This document shows, one piece after another, positions 1 through 13,500 of a stretch of DNA of 64,000 bases. The notes below the pieces were generated by a model. It was not told the origin of the DNA. It saw only the letters and a program-made list of their open reading frames with translations, and did no database searches. The position numbers were made by a program, and so were the translations under genes. How positions within the stretch are numbered: the stretch's first letter is position 1; each line of letters starts with the position of its first letter. The stretch lies in NCBI GenBank assembly GCA_030549495.1, contig JAUIRK010000915.1:124001-188000 (forward strand). The letters are read 5' to 3'. This DNA comes from Nectonema munidae. Taxonomy: Eukaryota > Nematomorpha > Nectonematoida > Nectonematidae.

Positions 1-5
1 ATTAA

Positions 6-115
6 CCCGTTAACGACCAGAATAATCAGACGATATCTAATGTAAAGCAGAAGATTAAACGCAGACGATTTTATTTTTGTAAAGTCGACAAATGTCGACT
101 GTGGTCGATAACCGG
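6..115. repeat. TTAA-flanked MITE, copy 1
   Basis: The unit starts CCCGTTAACGACCAG and ends, read from the other strand, CCGGTTATCGACCA. It has TTAA directly outside both ends (2-5 and 116-119). Terminal inverted repeats with TTAA duplications are the signature of piggyBac-type elements. It carries two copies of the motif GCAGACGA/CAGACGA and no coding capacity. Confidence 0.7.
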
Positions 116-119
116 TTAA

Positions 120-1561
120 GATACCTACTGATATATTTCGCTTAGGCTAACGTGAATTTTTTGACTCCTTAAGTATATCATTGAATTTTTCAACTCTACC
201 ATTAATTTTCGCAAGGTTATGTTGAAACTTCTTAATTTATCATTTTTACACATGCCCGTAAACAATAAAGTTTAATATGGTAAAATTACGCATTTATTTC
301 AAACATCCTATTTAATGCATTAAAACTTTGTTTCCTAAACATAAAATCAAATAACTCACAAAGCAAAAAAGACAAGAATTTGTAACAAGACTCAAAGTGA
401 GATAATTGTTTTTTTTGCGATTGAAAAGGGCAGGAGCTAGAAAATTAGCGAGTATGTTGATAAAAAAATTCCATGTACCTTGCTTTGAATATTTTTTTGC
501 ATTTTTGATTTGATTATATTTTGCGGATATAATATATGTTACTTTTTATGAAAATATACGAGTTCTTTTTCCATTTTTTTTGTCTAAAAATAAAATAGTG
601 TAAAAGTTATAATAATATTCTTTCGTACATAAATATATTTGCAAATAAAAAATTAACTTTCTACAACACATGGCATAATAATGTTTATTTAGTGCATACA
701 TAACGTAGTCAAGATAACTTAAGCAAACTTTTTTTTCAAGAACAAGAGACTATTTAAAAATGAAAGTTTTGCTTATTATTTTTTCCTAAAGAACTATGCA
801 CATTTTTGACTTTCTTCAACCTTGAATATTGCGAAGTTTTGAGTTCTTTATTGAAAAATCATTAAATAAAACATGGACAAGATTTTTTAACTCAGCCATA
901 AATGAGTTACGCAAATAAAATCCTATTTTAGTATTACTTGTAACTGTTTAACTGAAAAAATTGGAAAAAATCAACTACATTATAAAAGTTTTAACTTTCT
1001 GAAAATTCATTTTGATATTTTAAATTGTGTTGTTTCAGACGACCCTGATCAAATTTATTTTTGATTCTGACTGCGTGAACTCATTATTATTATTCTGCCA
1101 TTAAAAAGTTCTAAGTCAAAGACTTGTGTGATAATAATAATATATAAAATTACTTTTAAAATCAATACTCTTTGTATTCAAGATTGATTTCTTCTAACTA
1201 TTAATGATATTCATTGATTAAATATTTTACTTCGTTAATCATAATCTCAGTAGCAATAATAAATAGTACGAAAAATATAATGATTTTAAATAACAGCGTG
1301 CATGTGTATTCATTAACTTTATAATTGCGCCATCATTTACGTCATCACCACCTTTTTGATCAACTTTTTCATCGTCGCGAGGACAAAAGAATTTTAGCTT
1401 ATCATTTCCCAAGCAATTTTCAATTTTCATCTTATTTAAGTATAAGTAAAAGATTTATCATTATTTTCCAAATGCTTAATGAAGCTTCTTTTATATCTTG
1501 GAAACGCAATTCAACTTTTGCTTTCACAATTTTTAGATCGTGTGTGACATAAATTTCAATA
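120..1561. other. 5' flank of SNAP-25, no gene seen
   Basis: AT-rich DNA upstream of the SNAP-25 start codon. It should hold the 5' UTR and possibly an untranslated exon and promoter, but I see no TATA or initiator arrangement distinctive enough to call. Small open frames here look like chance. Confidence 0.5.
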
Positions 1562-4500
1562 ATGGTGGATAACGAAAAGATGAGACTTGAGTTGCAAGAT
1601 ATACAGTTAAAGATGAATGCTAAAACAGATGAGGTATTTTTTTATACTTTTTTCCATTTTTTTTCTTCACTTTTTTTCATGTTTTCACGAATAAATTCAA
1701 ATGCGCATGTTTTAATTTAATTTAGTTGTAGGTATTTTATCTCACCAATTAAAAACAAGAAGACACTATTATCTCTATAAAGCCTGGTACTTAATTATCA
1801 GTGGTTAACAAGTGAATATTTTTTGGGTATAAAATTCCATATACCTAATAATAGCATATTTAATCTAAAAAAATAGTGAGTATGTATACGAATTATGTGA
1901 ATATGCTTTTAATTGGAAAATGACAAAGTAAATATGTTTGTTTTCTATCTGAAGTAAATTTGTTTGTAAGATATCAGGAATAGATCGTATCATTTGACAA
2001 TATTCCTACAAAGTTTTAATTATGAATTATTGGATATTAAATTGTTTCATTTAGAAATCAAAATTGAGCGAAATAGTATTTATGAAAGTTTTGCTAATAT
2101 CCCTTCTCAACTTTTTTAAAAGTTCTGTTATCCACAAAGGCTTCCTTTCTTTATTTTGAGCTGTCATACCTTAGAAAAAGCGTGCACTAGCGAATTTTAG
2201 TATATTATCATATCGCACATTGAATAAAAAGATCATATATGGATAAATTTTTTGGATTTATTTTTATTTGCAAAATTATGAACAATTCATCACCCTCACA
2301 ATACTTTTATCCGTACATATGTTATTGCTTTTAACACATTTTTTAATGAATAAAAGTTAAAAAATTGCAATCCAACAAATGTCTATATAAATTATAAAAT
2401 ATGAAAAATGAATACCATGATAATTAATATAATTAATAATGGTGCTTTAGGAAGATGTCTTTTCAAAATTACTAGATCGCCCTTATGTTTTTCAAGGAAT
2501 AAAGGATATTTTAAATAACTTATTTTTGTTCCATTCACAATTTATTTCTATCCATGATACAAATGGATTAAAACAGGAATAATATTGCAAAATAGAGCAA
2601 AAAGCAAATGATTTTTTTTCCATTTGGCAATGTACGTTCCAAAAATTTGATCAAAAGTATCGAGGTCTAACTTATTTTTCTTCTAGATAGCTATTCTTCA
2701 GCTAACTTTTTTTTCTCTGAAGATTTCTTTTTTGGAATCTAATCTAACGAAGGAATTAAGAAGGGTTTTGTGTGCCCGAACTGTTTCAACATGTGTGCTT
2801 TTTATTTTCAGCAGTTTTACTGCAAGTTCATATATCCACTTATATCAGTGTATACCTGCAAATTTGACGAACAATTTGTCCAGTTGTAACATGAGATCCA
2901 ATTTTTTTTGCCATCTTTTGCAAGCTTTTATCCCAATTATTACTTTATAGGACAGCTTCCTTTAATAATAGCCATTAACTACTCATCAATTCTAACTGTT
3001 TCTTGGACACGCTTAAAATGCTGAATTCTTCACCCATGTACCCTATAAGTTTTAATATTACGGCATTTATCAATTCCTGCGTTTCATTTCTATCCTTTTT
3101 TTTACCATCGAAACGGATAACTCCTCCGAAATTTAACGAAGTATTTCTGGAAATGGTTGCTCTAAAGATTGCTCTTCTCATTTTATTACTCTACAAATTA
3201 TCCAAGGATTCATCAGGAGAACGAAAAACACCATCTAAAATAAGAATTCATAAGTTCGATCTCTTTCCATCCATCACTAAACACGCTTTTGCCCTCAAGA
3301 TTTTATGGGTCCACACGAAGTTTAATTTAGTAGGTTGTCGCTTGACGGAATTTGTTAAATGGAGTCTTTCACTTCGTCATCATCTAACATCAATTATTTC
3401 GTTTTCACAGTTTTGGAATATATCGTCTGAATTCCATATTAAATCGGCGATTTCTTCAACGCTATCAGCTACACGATTCCTTTTACGTTTTAGCGAAGGA
3501 AAAAAATTCGGCAAAGAAATTGAGTATTCTTCTGTTTGGCTCATTAATTAGCCAATCTTAAAGATGCTTATATTCCCCCCTTTTTTTAGATATGTCAAAC
3601 CCAAATCTCTTTATTTTATTTTCTATACAATTTAAAGAAAATTTATAATTTAAGAATATCCATATATTTATATTCATTTTTTTTATTTTTAGTCTCTGGA
3701 ATCAACTAGAAAGATGGTAAATCTTTGTGAGGAAGTAAGGATACTTTAATTTCCTTTCACATCCAATCAATCCTTGGCAAATGAATCCTAGAACACCTAT
3801 TTTTTGTAAAATATAAAAAATAAATTTTTTGTTTTAAAAGATATAGAGAATTTTTTTTGGAAAATTTTGAAAAATTTTTGGTGACGAAATTACAATATAT
3901 GATCAATTTTATTCTGTGAAAGTAAATTAATATTAATAAATTATGATGTTTTTCTTGTCTCGTGTTTAAAATGTAATGTTCTAATTTGTAATATCATGGA
4001 TGTAAACAGATTGCACTAATTTATTTATGTTTAATTAAAGTTTAAATATAATTCTAAAAATAGATTTTTAGATATTAATTTTTATACCAAATTTTCCATG
4101 TCACATCTTGGTGATAAGCATTATTATAAGATGAGATTATAATATAAAGTTTCTTTTGATACCAAAATTACTTTATTCGTTTTGATTTGGAAGAAATAAA
4201 AAATCCTTTGAACCGTGCAATTTGCCCATTTCTTTAAATCACTTGGTATTGAATATGCAAATTTCAAACCTATGATCGGATTGTTATGTTGGTGAAATTC
4301 TATGTAAACTTACTCGCTGTGTAGGGAAAAAGTAGGTGCGGCCCAATTACTTTATAAGGCTGGCTACAAAGAGTTCCCTATATAATTGAAGCATACAATA
4401 TAGAAAAGTATTTAATTGTTCTTGTTCCGTGATATCGTGGATTAAATTTTGGCACAGACAGGTGAGACTGCAAAATAGAAAGAACTTCTTCTTACACAGC

Positions 4501-7500
4501 ATCGACAACTGACTTTTCTTCATCATTTTGAAGTTTCGGCCAACTTATACTAGGTGTATGCCTGTCATCCAGCCACTTCACCAAAGAATAGCCCATGCCT
4601 TTAACCCTTTGAAACATCTTGAAGACCAGTGTGACACCTGCAGGTGCGGATCCAGAACTTCTTTAGCAGGGTGTATATTGGGGCTAGGACTTTTAAAAGT
4701 ATTTTATAGTACATCTCTTTTCATATGAGTATTAAATATTTATATATATAAACTTTCGAAAGAGGTCTGGAGGAGGGGGTGGTAGGGCTATGGCCCTCTT
4801 AGTCCTCTTCTGTATCCGCTCCTGGTCACAGGTGTCCAAACAAATGAAAATGATCTGCTTTAAATTTATCAAATTTAATTGGAAAAGAAAGCAGACCATT
4901 AGTCTTCAAAGTTCTGGTCATGACAAGGGCTAAAACAGATTATCAAAGGTTGTTCTCAGAAAAATGGACACTGAAAACATAATATAAGAATTAGTGAAGT
5001 TTATTACGATTCTCTACACAATATTCTTGATTTCAATATCATAACAAGAGATCTCGGCAAGTACCATCTCCAACTGCGTTAAACGCTACGGGTTTTCAAT
5101 GCATATTATCTTACTTAGACGAAGAAACCTTCCTTGACTACTTTTATATAAATATTATGAATCATAATTTTTCTGTCATTTGCGTAAACCTTGCTGCATC
5201 TCAACCAACAGAAGATGGCAAAACTGGGAGTTTTAACCCGTTAACGACCAGAATAATCAGACGATATCTAATGTAAAGCAGAAGAATTGTATTAAAGAGC
5301 TTTGATAAACGCAGACGATTGACAATTTTGTAAAGTCGACTCTGACCGTTAATGGGTTAATATCCTTGAAAAGCACATTCAACCTTCGGATACCCTGAAG
5401 TTGCTTAAAGCGATGATAATGTACAAAATGCTGGACACCCAGCCAGCATAACACACCTCACAGTGCAAGAAAATATGATTGGGACTGCGCTAATTTTTCT
5501 GCATCGACCATCCAAATTTGTTACCAGATATAAAAAATTGTTTAAATGGATTTTTAATTATTTGCATTGATCCATTTATATATTCTTATATAAAAATAAT
5601 ATTGATAAAATATCTTTAAAATTTACTTTTGCATTGAGACAATTTATCTAAAAATCTAGTTCTGTTTGTGAACTTTTTGATTTTAATTTAATTTACTTCT
5701 GAAGCAAACCTTCATTCAATTCTGCATTCAAAAAATTAAATTTACTTGTAAAGTTACAAAACTCTTAAAAAATGGTTATCCCATGTAATTTAAAGAAGTT
5801 TTACTATATATATCTGTATTTTTTTTATTAAAAATTTGTAATAAAACAGGATATATTGGTTTTGTTATTGTATATATTTATTTCTATTCTTTTGGTTTTT
5901 TATATCAAACTTTCATATTGTGAATAAAAACGTATTCTTCTTTACTCCGCTTTATTTTTTTAGAGCAAAGACGCTGGTATTCGAACTCTGGTTTATTTGG
6001 ACGAACAAGGCGGTGAGTGATCATTTTTCATTATATGTATATGTCAGGCGTATATCCTCAAAATTAGGTGGGGGGGGGGCGAACTTTTTTATAATTTTTT
6101 AAAATTTATTGTAAAAGAATTTTTGTTCAATCAACACATCACCATTACTACGCAACATTATACTTGCACTGAAAGAAGTCAAATTGTGTTGTTTGTAATT
6201 CTTATTTCATCACTACCTTCAAACACAGTGGTTTTAAAATTGGAGTCCACGGTGCCCTAGGCGATTGTAAAGCAGTTCTATGGGGACCGAGAGGGGGTCA
6301 CTGAGTGCATCGTTTTGCGTAACATATTGCGTCATTTTCGATGTTTGCCAATAAGTCACATTTAAAAGAATGAATAATTTAGTCTTTGAATTGAGTTAAA
6401 CTATTTTTACTTTTTTGTTGCTTTTCAGGCCTGATTTTGTAGATGTAAATGGGCATTTTTCTTAGTGGTTTAAAAAATGAAATATGACGACTCATATTTG
6501 ACATTTGGTTTTACTTCATTAACGTCTGGTGGGGAAGAGGAACAATAGTCTTTTGTGTTTTGAAATGTTAGCATCCACTTTTCTAAAGTCCGTCAAGTGA
6601 AGCTTGCATTGGAAGTGAAGCACCAGAGTATTTTAAACGTCAAGCAGAACGATTACACAAATCCACGTTTGATAACAAAATTTTTTTTTCAAAATAATGA
6701 ATGTGGTTTGAAAGGTTTCAAAAAATCCCACAACATAGGAGAATAGTTGATATTACCTTGCGACAAAGATATCATATTGAATGTACTATGAACTTCTGAA
6801 CTTGTAAATTTCAAGCATATCTTGCTGTCAAACTATACCGTTAGAAGGCTAATAGGAGAGATGTCTGATGACATATAAGCTGGTTTTATTTTATTGATTC
6901 GAAATTCGATTTTTAACTTTTTTTTGCAATTCAGCTTGATTAAGCGATTGATTGCACATACAATATGTATGTGAAAAGCATCTGATAGACAATTTTTTCT
7001 TTTACAAAACTCTTAGCAGTTTTAAAGAGAAATATTTTACATGGTGGACAATTTTTACAGCACATGTAATAAGCCAGAACTTCCACCTGGAATGGGTACT
7101 CACTGTGCTATAGTAATTTCCTGTTGTTCTATTTTCAGACTCTGATTAAGGAAAAATCTCCAGATGTAATTGGTATCCAGTACACTCTTCATTGCCAAGC
7201 CTTAATAATGAAAACCATACCTGATCTGTTGAAAAGTGTTCTCAATGAAGTCATTAAAATAGGGTATTTAATTGGAGCAAATGCCTTCAACTCTTTTTCA
7301 GAGTTATGCAAAGAAAATGATTTGAAAACTCTTGCTGTACTCAAACGTGAGGTGGCTTTCCAAACGAAAAGTTTGGAAGCGATACTATGGAAAGAAATGC
7401 AGCAATTTCTGCAAAGCAAACTAGACATGCATGTAGAATTTTCTGATCTCCATTTTCGTATATTCCTATCATTTTTAGTGAACATATTTGAATCTATGAA

Positions 7501-10500
7501 TTCCCTTAACCTTGGGCCAAGTACTCCATTGTCATAAAAATTGACATCTTTTGAAATGAAGCTGGAATTATGGCATTCTTAGACAAGAAAAATTTTGCTA
7601 GATTTTCGAACAACACCATGTAGCATATCTTAGTCAAGAAATTTCTCCTTATTTTCCTAATCTACAAACATTTGAAAAATACTATCAATTTTTCAAAACA
7701 TCTGTTTATAATCTCGATCAGTAATCTGGCCCCAGAAGACTTCTTAATTCAAGAACAGTTTAATTCTTTGATTAATAGGTGGGGGGGGGCAAAACAAAAA
7801 AAGGTCAGAGCCGCTGATAGATGCATATAAAATATATCATCTGTATTGATAAAATATTGCATAAATCAGACATAACATAAAAATATACGTGCATCATAAG
7901 GACAGATCATGATTTAAGATTTTATTTTGAGCAAGCAAAGCAGTCTTTAATCGGACAGACATAATCATACGATTTAATAAAATATTTTTTTAGTATTTTT
8001 TTTCATTAATTAAATGTAGTGAATCTTCTATTGGATCAAAAAGAGCATAAAAATTATTCCAGAATTTGCAGGCACGATACCGTAGACATTTTTTTATTTA
8101 ATAAGGTTTAATCTATTTGTTATATATATTCGTTATATTATATCAATTTTTGTTTGTAGAACAATTGGACAGGATTGAAGAGGGAATGGACCAAATTAAT
8201 ACAGATATGAAGGAAGCTGAGAAAAATCTAACTGGTTTAGAGAAGTTCTGTGGTCTTTGCACGTGTCCCTGTTTAAAGTATTTGAAATTAAGTATTTTAT
8301 CACTAGAATAAGATTTAAAAAATCATTTGTAAAATATAAAATGTCTTCATCTAAAACATGTCTAATTTTCATGCATTTATAACAGACGAACATTCATATT
8401 AACTGTTAAAAAAATTTCCCAGATTTTTGTATGTCATAATTTATTCTGTTTTAAATCCCTAAACCTTCTGACTAGATACTTAAGTAAACCATCTAAATAA
8501 TTGTCTACCTAATTAACTAATTTCCCAAAAATTTACTAATTGTCTGACTTATGTAATTAAATTCGTCACCTCACTTCTATTTCTAATGTCATCAATTGTA
8601 TGTTTCATGCGATAAATTAACGCCTAGTCTTGATGCGCTCTCTCTTTGTATAATAGATATCCCTAATACAACGAAATGAGAATATTTGGTATAGAAATAG
8701 ACAAAAAATTCTTGTTTTTTTCTTTTGCATAAGTATAATACTTTAGCTTTATATCGAATCTGATTGAATAAAATTTAAAACAATTTGAAAAAAGGGTTGG
8801 AAGAAATAAATAAGAAAGTTTAATTTTTAAAATTTGTGTAAGATTCAATAATAATCAAAACAATCATGTCATGTAAATTAAAAAAATGTCAATAAATAGA
8901 GATTTGATTGTGTATAGAATAAAATTTATCCAGCGTTACAAATGGTTGAAAAAAAGAAATCAATGAAGATTCTTGTTATGACTAATTTAAATTGTTTTTA
9001 CTCTTCTTGGGGGCTTGAGTAAGGTTGGTTGGATACTGGATTTCGACAACTTAAAGTCTTGGGTTCGATTCCCGATCAAGCCTACTTTTCTCATAGTTCG
9101 ATGCAAGCGGCGCAATTGTGCCTTCTCGATGAAAACACCCCACTGTACCTTTACGCTAACTTTAAAAATGTTTCGAGTCTTACAATTTAAAAAATTTAAA
9201 GATTGTCAAAGACAACTTATCATGTTTGCCCTTATCTATATTATATTACTCTAGCGTAGGGTTTCTTAAACTTTTTTTAGACCCTCTAAAATTTTATACT
9301 AGACCCAATGGAACTACAAAAACTTAAGATTTTAGGTCTAACTTTCAAAACACAATATCTTCCTAGTAGGTAAAAGTTTAGCTTACACACTCGAACTTAG
9401 TTTTTTGAGAAATTATTTTTCTGAATTTAAAAATTTCTTGCTATTATATTTTACTAAAAGGCCGACATTCTTACTTTGGCGAGAACCAAAACAAAGCGTC
9501 AGTTTGATTTCTTTGAACAAGAATTGGTATTCGTGGTTGTGGATGACCGAGGCGTAACACAAATTTAGGACATTTAATTAAAATTGTACTCCTTTAATTG
9601 TGTTTTCAAACCCTTTATGTGAGAGCTAAAAAAAACCAGTCATAGAAAATGTTAGCTAAAAAGGAAAGCATGCCAAAGGTTTGTCTATTATACTTAACCC
9701 ATTAGTGCCCAAAACTAAATTTTTTTAAGACAAACAAAACTTGGCATTATTTTTACTTAATTTTAGTATAAAATTTTTGTAATAATTTTTCTAGACCATA
9801 TCTATGAATGTCTGAATTTATGTGTTGCTTTTGGGTAACACGGGGATGTTGCCTAAAAGCAACATAAATCTTTAAACTTTTAAAAATGAAACTTGTGCTA
9901 AACTAAATTTTTTTGTTACTCTTAATTAATTTAGAAGTTGTTGAGTATCTAAGAATACTATTTTTTGTTTATGATACCTTAGTTTTTGTGTTCACTATAT
10001 ATTATTGCTGAAATAATATAATAATACAAACTTGTTTTGAATAACCTATTTTTTTAATCCATGAAAAGCTGAAAAACAATAATCATGGAGTTTAACATTG
10101 CACTTTGTGACTTTCTTTTTGTTGTTTTGGCCACAGAGAGCACATCTCGATTTATTGTCATCCATTCCAGGAAAATAATTCAAGCCATCATATCGCATTG
10201 AATCATCAATTCGCCTAGAAACACGGCTATTATGGAAAACTGTAATTTTTGTTGGAATAACTTTTTATCATGACAATAAATTTGCAAATACGAAGTCGCA
10301 ATTGACCGTATGTGTTCCAAAAATGTGCATGGTTCTTCAATACTTTTATGTAATAACCATGAATTGTACATGCTAACTTCTAAACAATATAAAAAAATGG
10401 CCAATACCATTTTCTATTTCTGATAAAGGGCCTGTAGGTTGATAAAGCTTGATCTATCTGATCAGTACCACCCATTGATTTATTATTATAATTGCCAATC

Positions 10501-13500
10501 AGTGATGGTCTTGAAACGGTAGCATATTCTTTCAACTGTTGTGGCCATCTTTTTGCAAGCCCCAAAGGCTCAATGCTTTCAAAATTAGATGCAGCTATCA
10601 CACGTTCATTATCATTCCGCATTACTAATTCAATGCCACTATTCGCATCTTTATAACCTACAATAGATCCTTTTTTCTTCTTTTTAAATTCGGCTTTTGA
10701 AAGTAAGGGACAATCTTGTATCATGTTAGCTTTTATTGTTTCTGTGCATGTTTTTCAAGTATTTTAAAAGTGGTATTGAGTTAAAGTAGTTGTCAATTTA
10801 TACTGTAAAATTTCCTTATGGTAAAGATTTTAGTAGACCAAGGACAACACTTGGTCCTAAACCAAAGTTTTTACCAAATTCATTTTTTGAACCTTTACCT
10901 TGATATACTTCAAAATCATAAAGGTATCCTCCATGTAAGTAGCACCAGATTTTGTATCCTGAACGAATTGGTTTAATTGGCATTCTTTGCTTAAGTGTTT
11001 GGCCAAACTTTCCATAATAAGGGGTCGTTCACAATTGATGTCAACCTTTTTTTGATACATTTCAACCCCCTCCCGCCTTCATGTCAACTTTTAGATATAT
11101 CATCACTTTACAAAATCGACTTATGTCAACTTTGGATACCCCCCCCCCCCCCCCCCCCAGTTTTAGTTGACGTCAATTCTGAACGACTCCTAAGGAATCA
11201 TTGACTTGTCAACATTAACTTTTTTTGTCAACAAAGCAAATTTTTGACATTTGTTTCTTATTAAATCTAAAAGCAGTCAGACTTTTGCGCATTTGTCAGT
11301 TGGATCAAGAGTGCTATTGTCACAAAAGTGAAGATTCTGAAGAATTGAGGTAAATTGATTTCTAGGCATTGCATTTTTAACTAGTCGATGTTGGACATCT
11401 GGAGCTTCTTCCCAAAACATCCTATCATAACCGCTCAACATAAGAATTTCTAAAAAACAAAAAAAAGATTTTCTTTTGAGTGGTATCCATCCAACAGCGC
11501 CATTTTCAATTGCATATTGATTTGTCCTTTCTATAATAAAATCAATAACTTCATTGTCAAAAAATAATTCAAAAAATTTAACGCTATTCCATTGGCAGTT
11601 TGAATTTGTCATTTTTTTTGTTGAAAAACGTATAGATACTTAAAAACTTTCTATGATAGTTTTTATATAACGTTGGCATTCATTTTCGCCTTTTGAGGAC
11701 ATCCATTTGTTGTTACGTGACAATAAATCTTCAGTCATAACTTTGTTGAAATCTGTCATCTGATCTCTTTCATCATTATCAATTATAACGGTGTCGTCTT
11801 GAAAATTACAAATTAACTGGAGTTCACAATGTGCTAGTAATTGTTCTTTTGATAAATTGTGTAACTCGAAGTTTGTTTCATCACCTGAATCTCATCTGAA
11901 CAGTTTACATCATCAGGCGGAGCCATAAAAATATTAGCATCAAGCCAATTGTCATTACTGTTGAGAGCATCAATGGCATCATTAATTGTAAAATGTTGTC
12001 TTTCAACTGCTTGGATAATTTTTTTATTGGATTTTTTACTCTTGATTCTTTTAAACGTTTCTTTATTTGATCAACTTTTGCCATTTTAAAAAAAAGTTTG
12101 AATTGCAGTTTAGATTAAAAAGATGTATACTAAAAAATAATAGTAAATGGTATTTTAAAACAAATTAAAAAAAAATCAAAATCTTTCTATGTTTTTTTTT
12201 CTTAAATGTTTTGTTATTTCAATAATAAATAAAAATCTATTTTTAGATTTATTTATTGTTGCTTTAAAGCAACAGCCCTGCGTTGCCCAAGGGCAACGCT
12301 TTTATTTTTTGATAAATTAAGTTATAAAAAATAAAGTTTTTGAAGTAGTTTTTTTTTAATCAAAAAACTTCGAAAATATGAGTAACTATTTTTAGTGCAA
12401 TAAAAATATTTTAAAGATTGCTTTGCAGTACAGATAAAATAATACTTGTCATATTTATATAAAAAATATTTTAAAGCAATTACCAAAAGTTAAGACGCTT
12501 CTGTTGCTTTTAAAGTCAAAAAATCATGAAAAGAATTATAAAATTAAATAGTGCTTATTTAATTTGACCCATTAGTACAAAAAATACACTTTTTAATATT
12601 TTTATTTTACTGTTTTATGGCCCTAAAGTTTTGTTGCTTTGGGGCAACGCAGGGAATTAATGGGTATGAAATAAAATAATTACCAAAATTTGGTATGTTG
12701 ATGCTAAATGAAAATATTTATGCATTTTTATTTTGGTACAATGAATATCATATTTCAAGACCATAAAGAACATGTATTTTAAATGATTATTATTAGTATT
12801 ATTTGTATATATATAGCATTTTATTTATAAAATATATAGAAAATTCAATTCATCTCAATATGAAAAATCATTCAACGTGAACGAAGATGGTAAAGTGAAT
12901 TCGATGCAGCCCAGAATTATGGACGATAGAGATGGCGTAAACGTTCAGCATGGCTACATTACTCGGTATTTACCTTTCTTTTCACATTTTAGGGTGAAGA
13001 GATGTTTAAAATTCGATTTGGGGACACTTCCGTTCTTAAAATAGATTTTGGATTATTTGTTACTCATTACAATTCAAAACTTATTAGTTACTGTCAAACT
13101 AACTGAAAATAAGAATATTTTTATTACAAATAAATTTTGTAAAATTAATTATAATGTTATATTATCTTTTATAAAATTTTAAATTGATTTTTCTTACTCA
13201 TGTACCTAATTAATCGAATATTCAACTACATAAACATTTATGTAACAATTAGAGTCAAGTTTTAATAAAAGAACGAAATGAAAAGAACATACCCTTATCA
13301 TGAGGGAAAATGATCGTTCTAGTGCGAAGGACAAGGCCCGCTTGTAGTAATATCTGAGATTATGTGCAGGTATTTTGTAGATAAGACATTGTTTTGTGCT
13401 GCTTTGTGGTGGCTTGATTATAAACGTGTGAATGATGTCGAGATCATTATTAGTGCTGGCTATCCTCCAACACTTCAAAGTATGGTCTTGCTTTGTGTTT

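Larger units (their letters stand above)
9698..12664. mobile_element. piggyBac transposon (decayed, about 3 kb)
   Basis: The left end CCCATTAGTGCCC (9698) is preceded by TTAA (9694-9697). The right end reads CCCATTAATTCCC from the other strand and stops at 12664, where the expected TTAA has decayed to TATG. Hairpins built on GTTGC...GCAAC occur inside both ends, near 9835-9870, 12257-12300 and 12630-12650. These may be subterminal transposase sites. Between them lies a minus-strand piggyBac transposase pseudogene. The whole element sits in SNAP-25 intron 4. Confidence 0.75.

Noticed and set aside
3003-3551. 182-codon plus-strand ORF
   Set aside because: Hydrophobic, low-complexity translation opposite protein-like minus-strand pieces; no recognisable domain or splice context.
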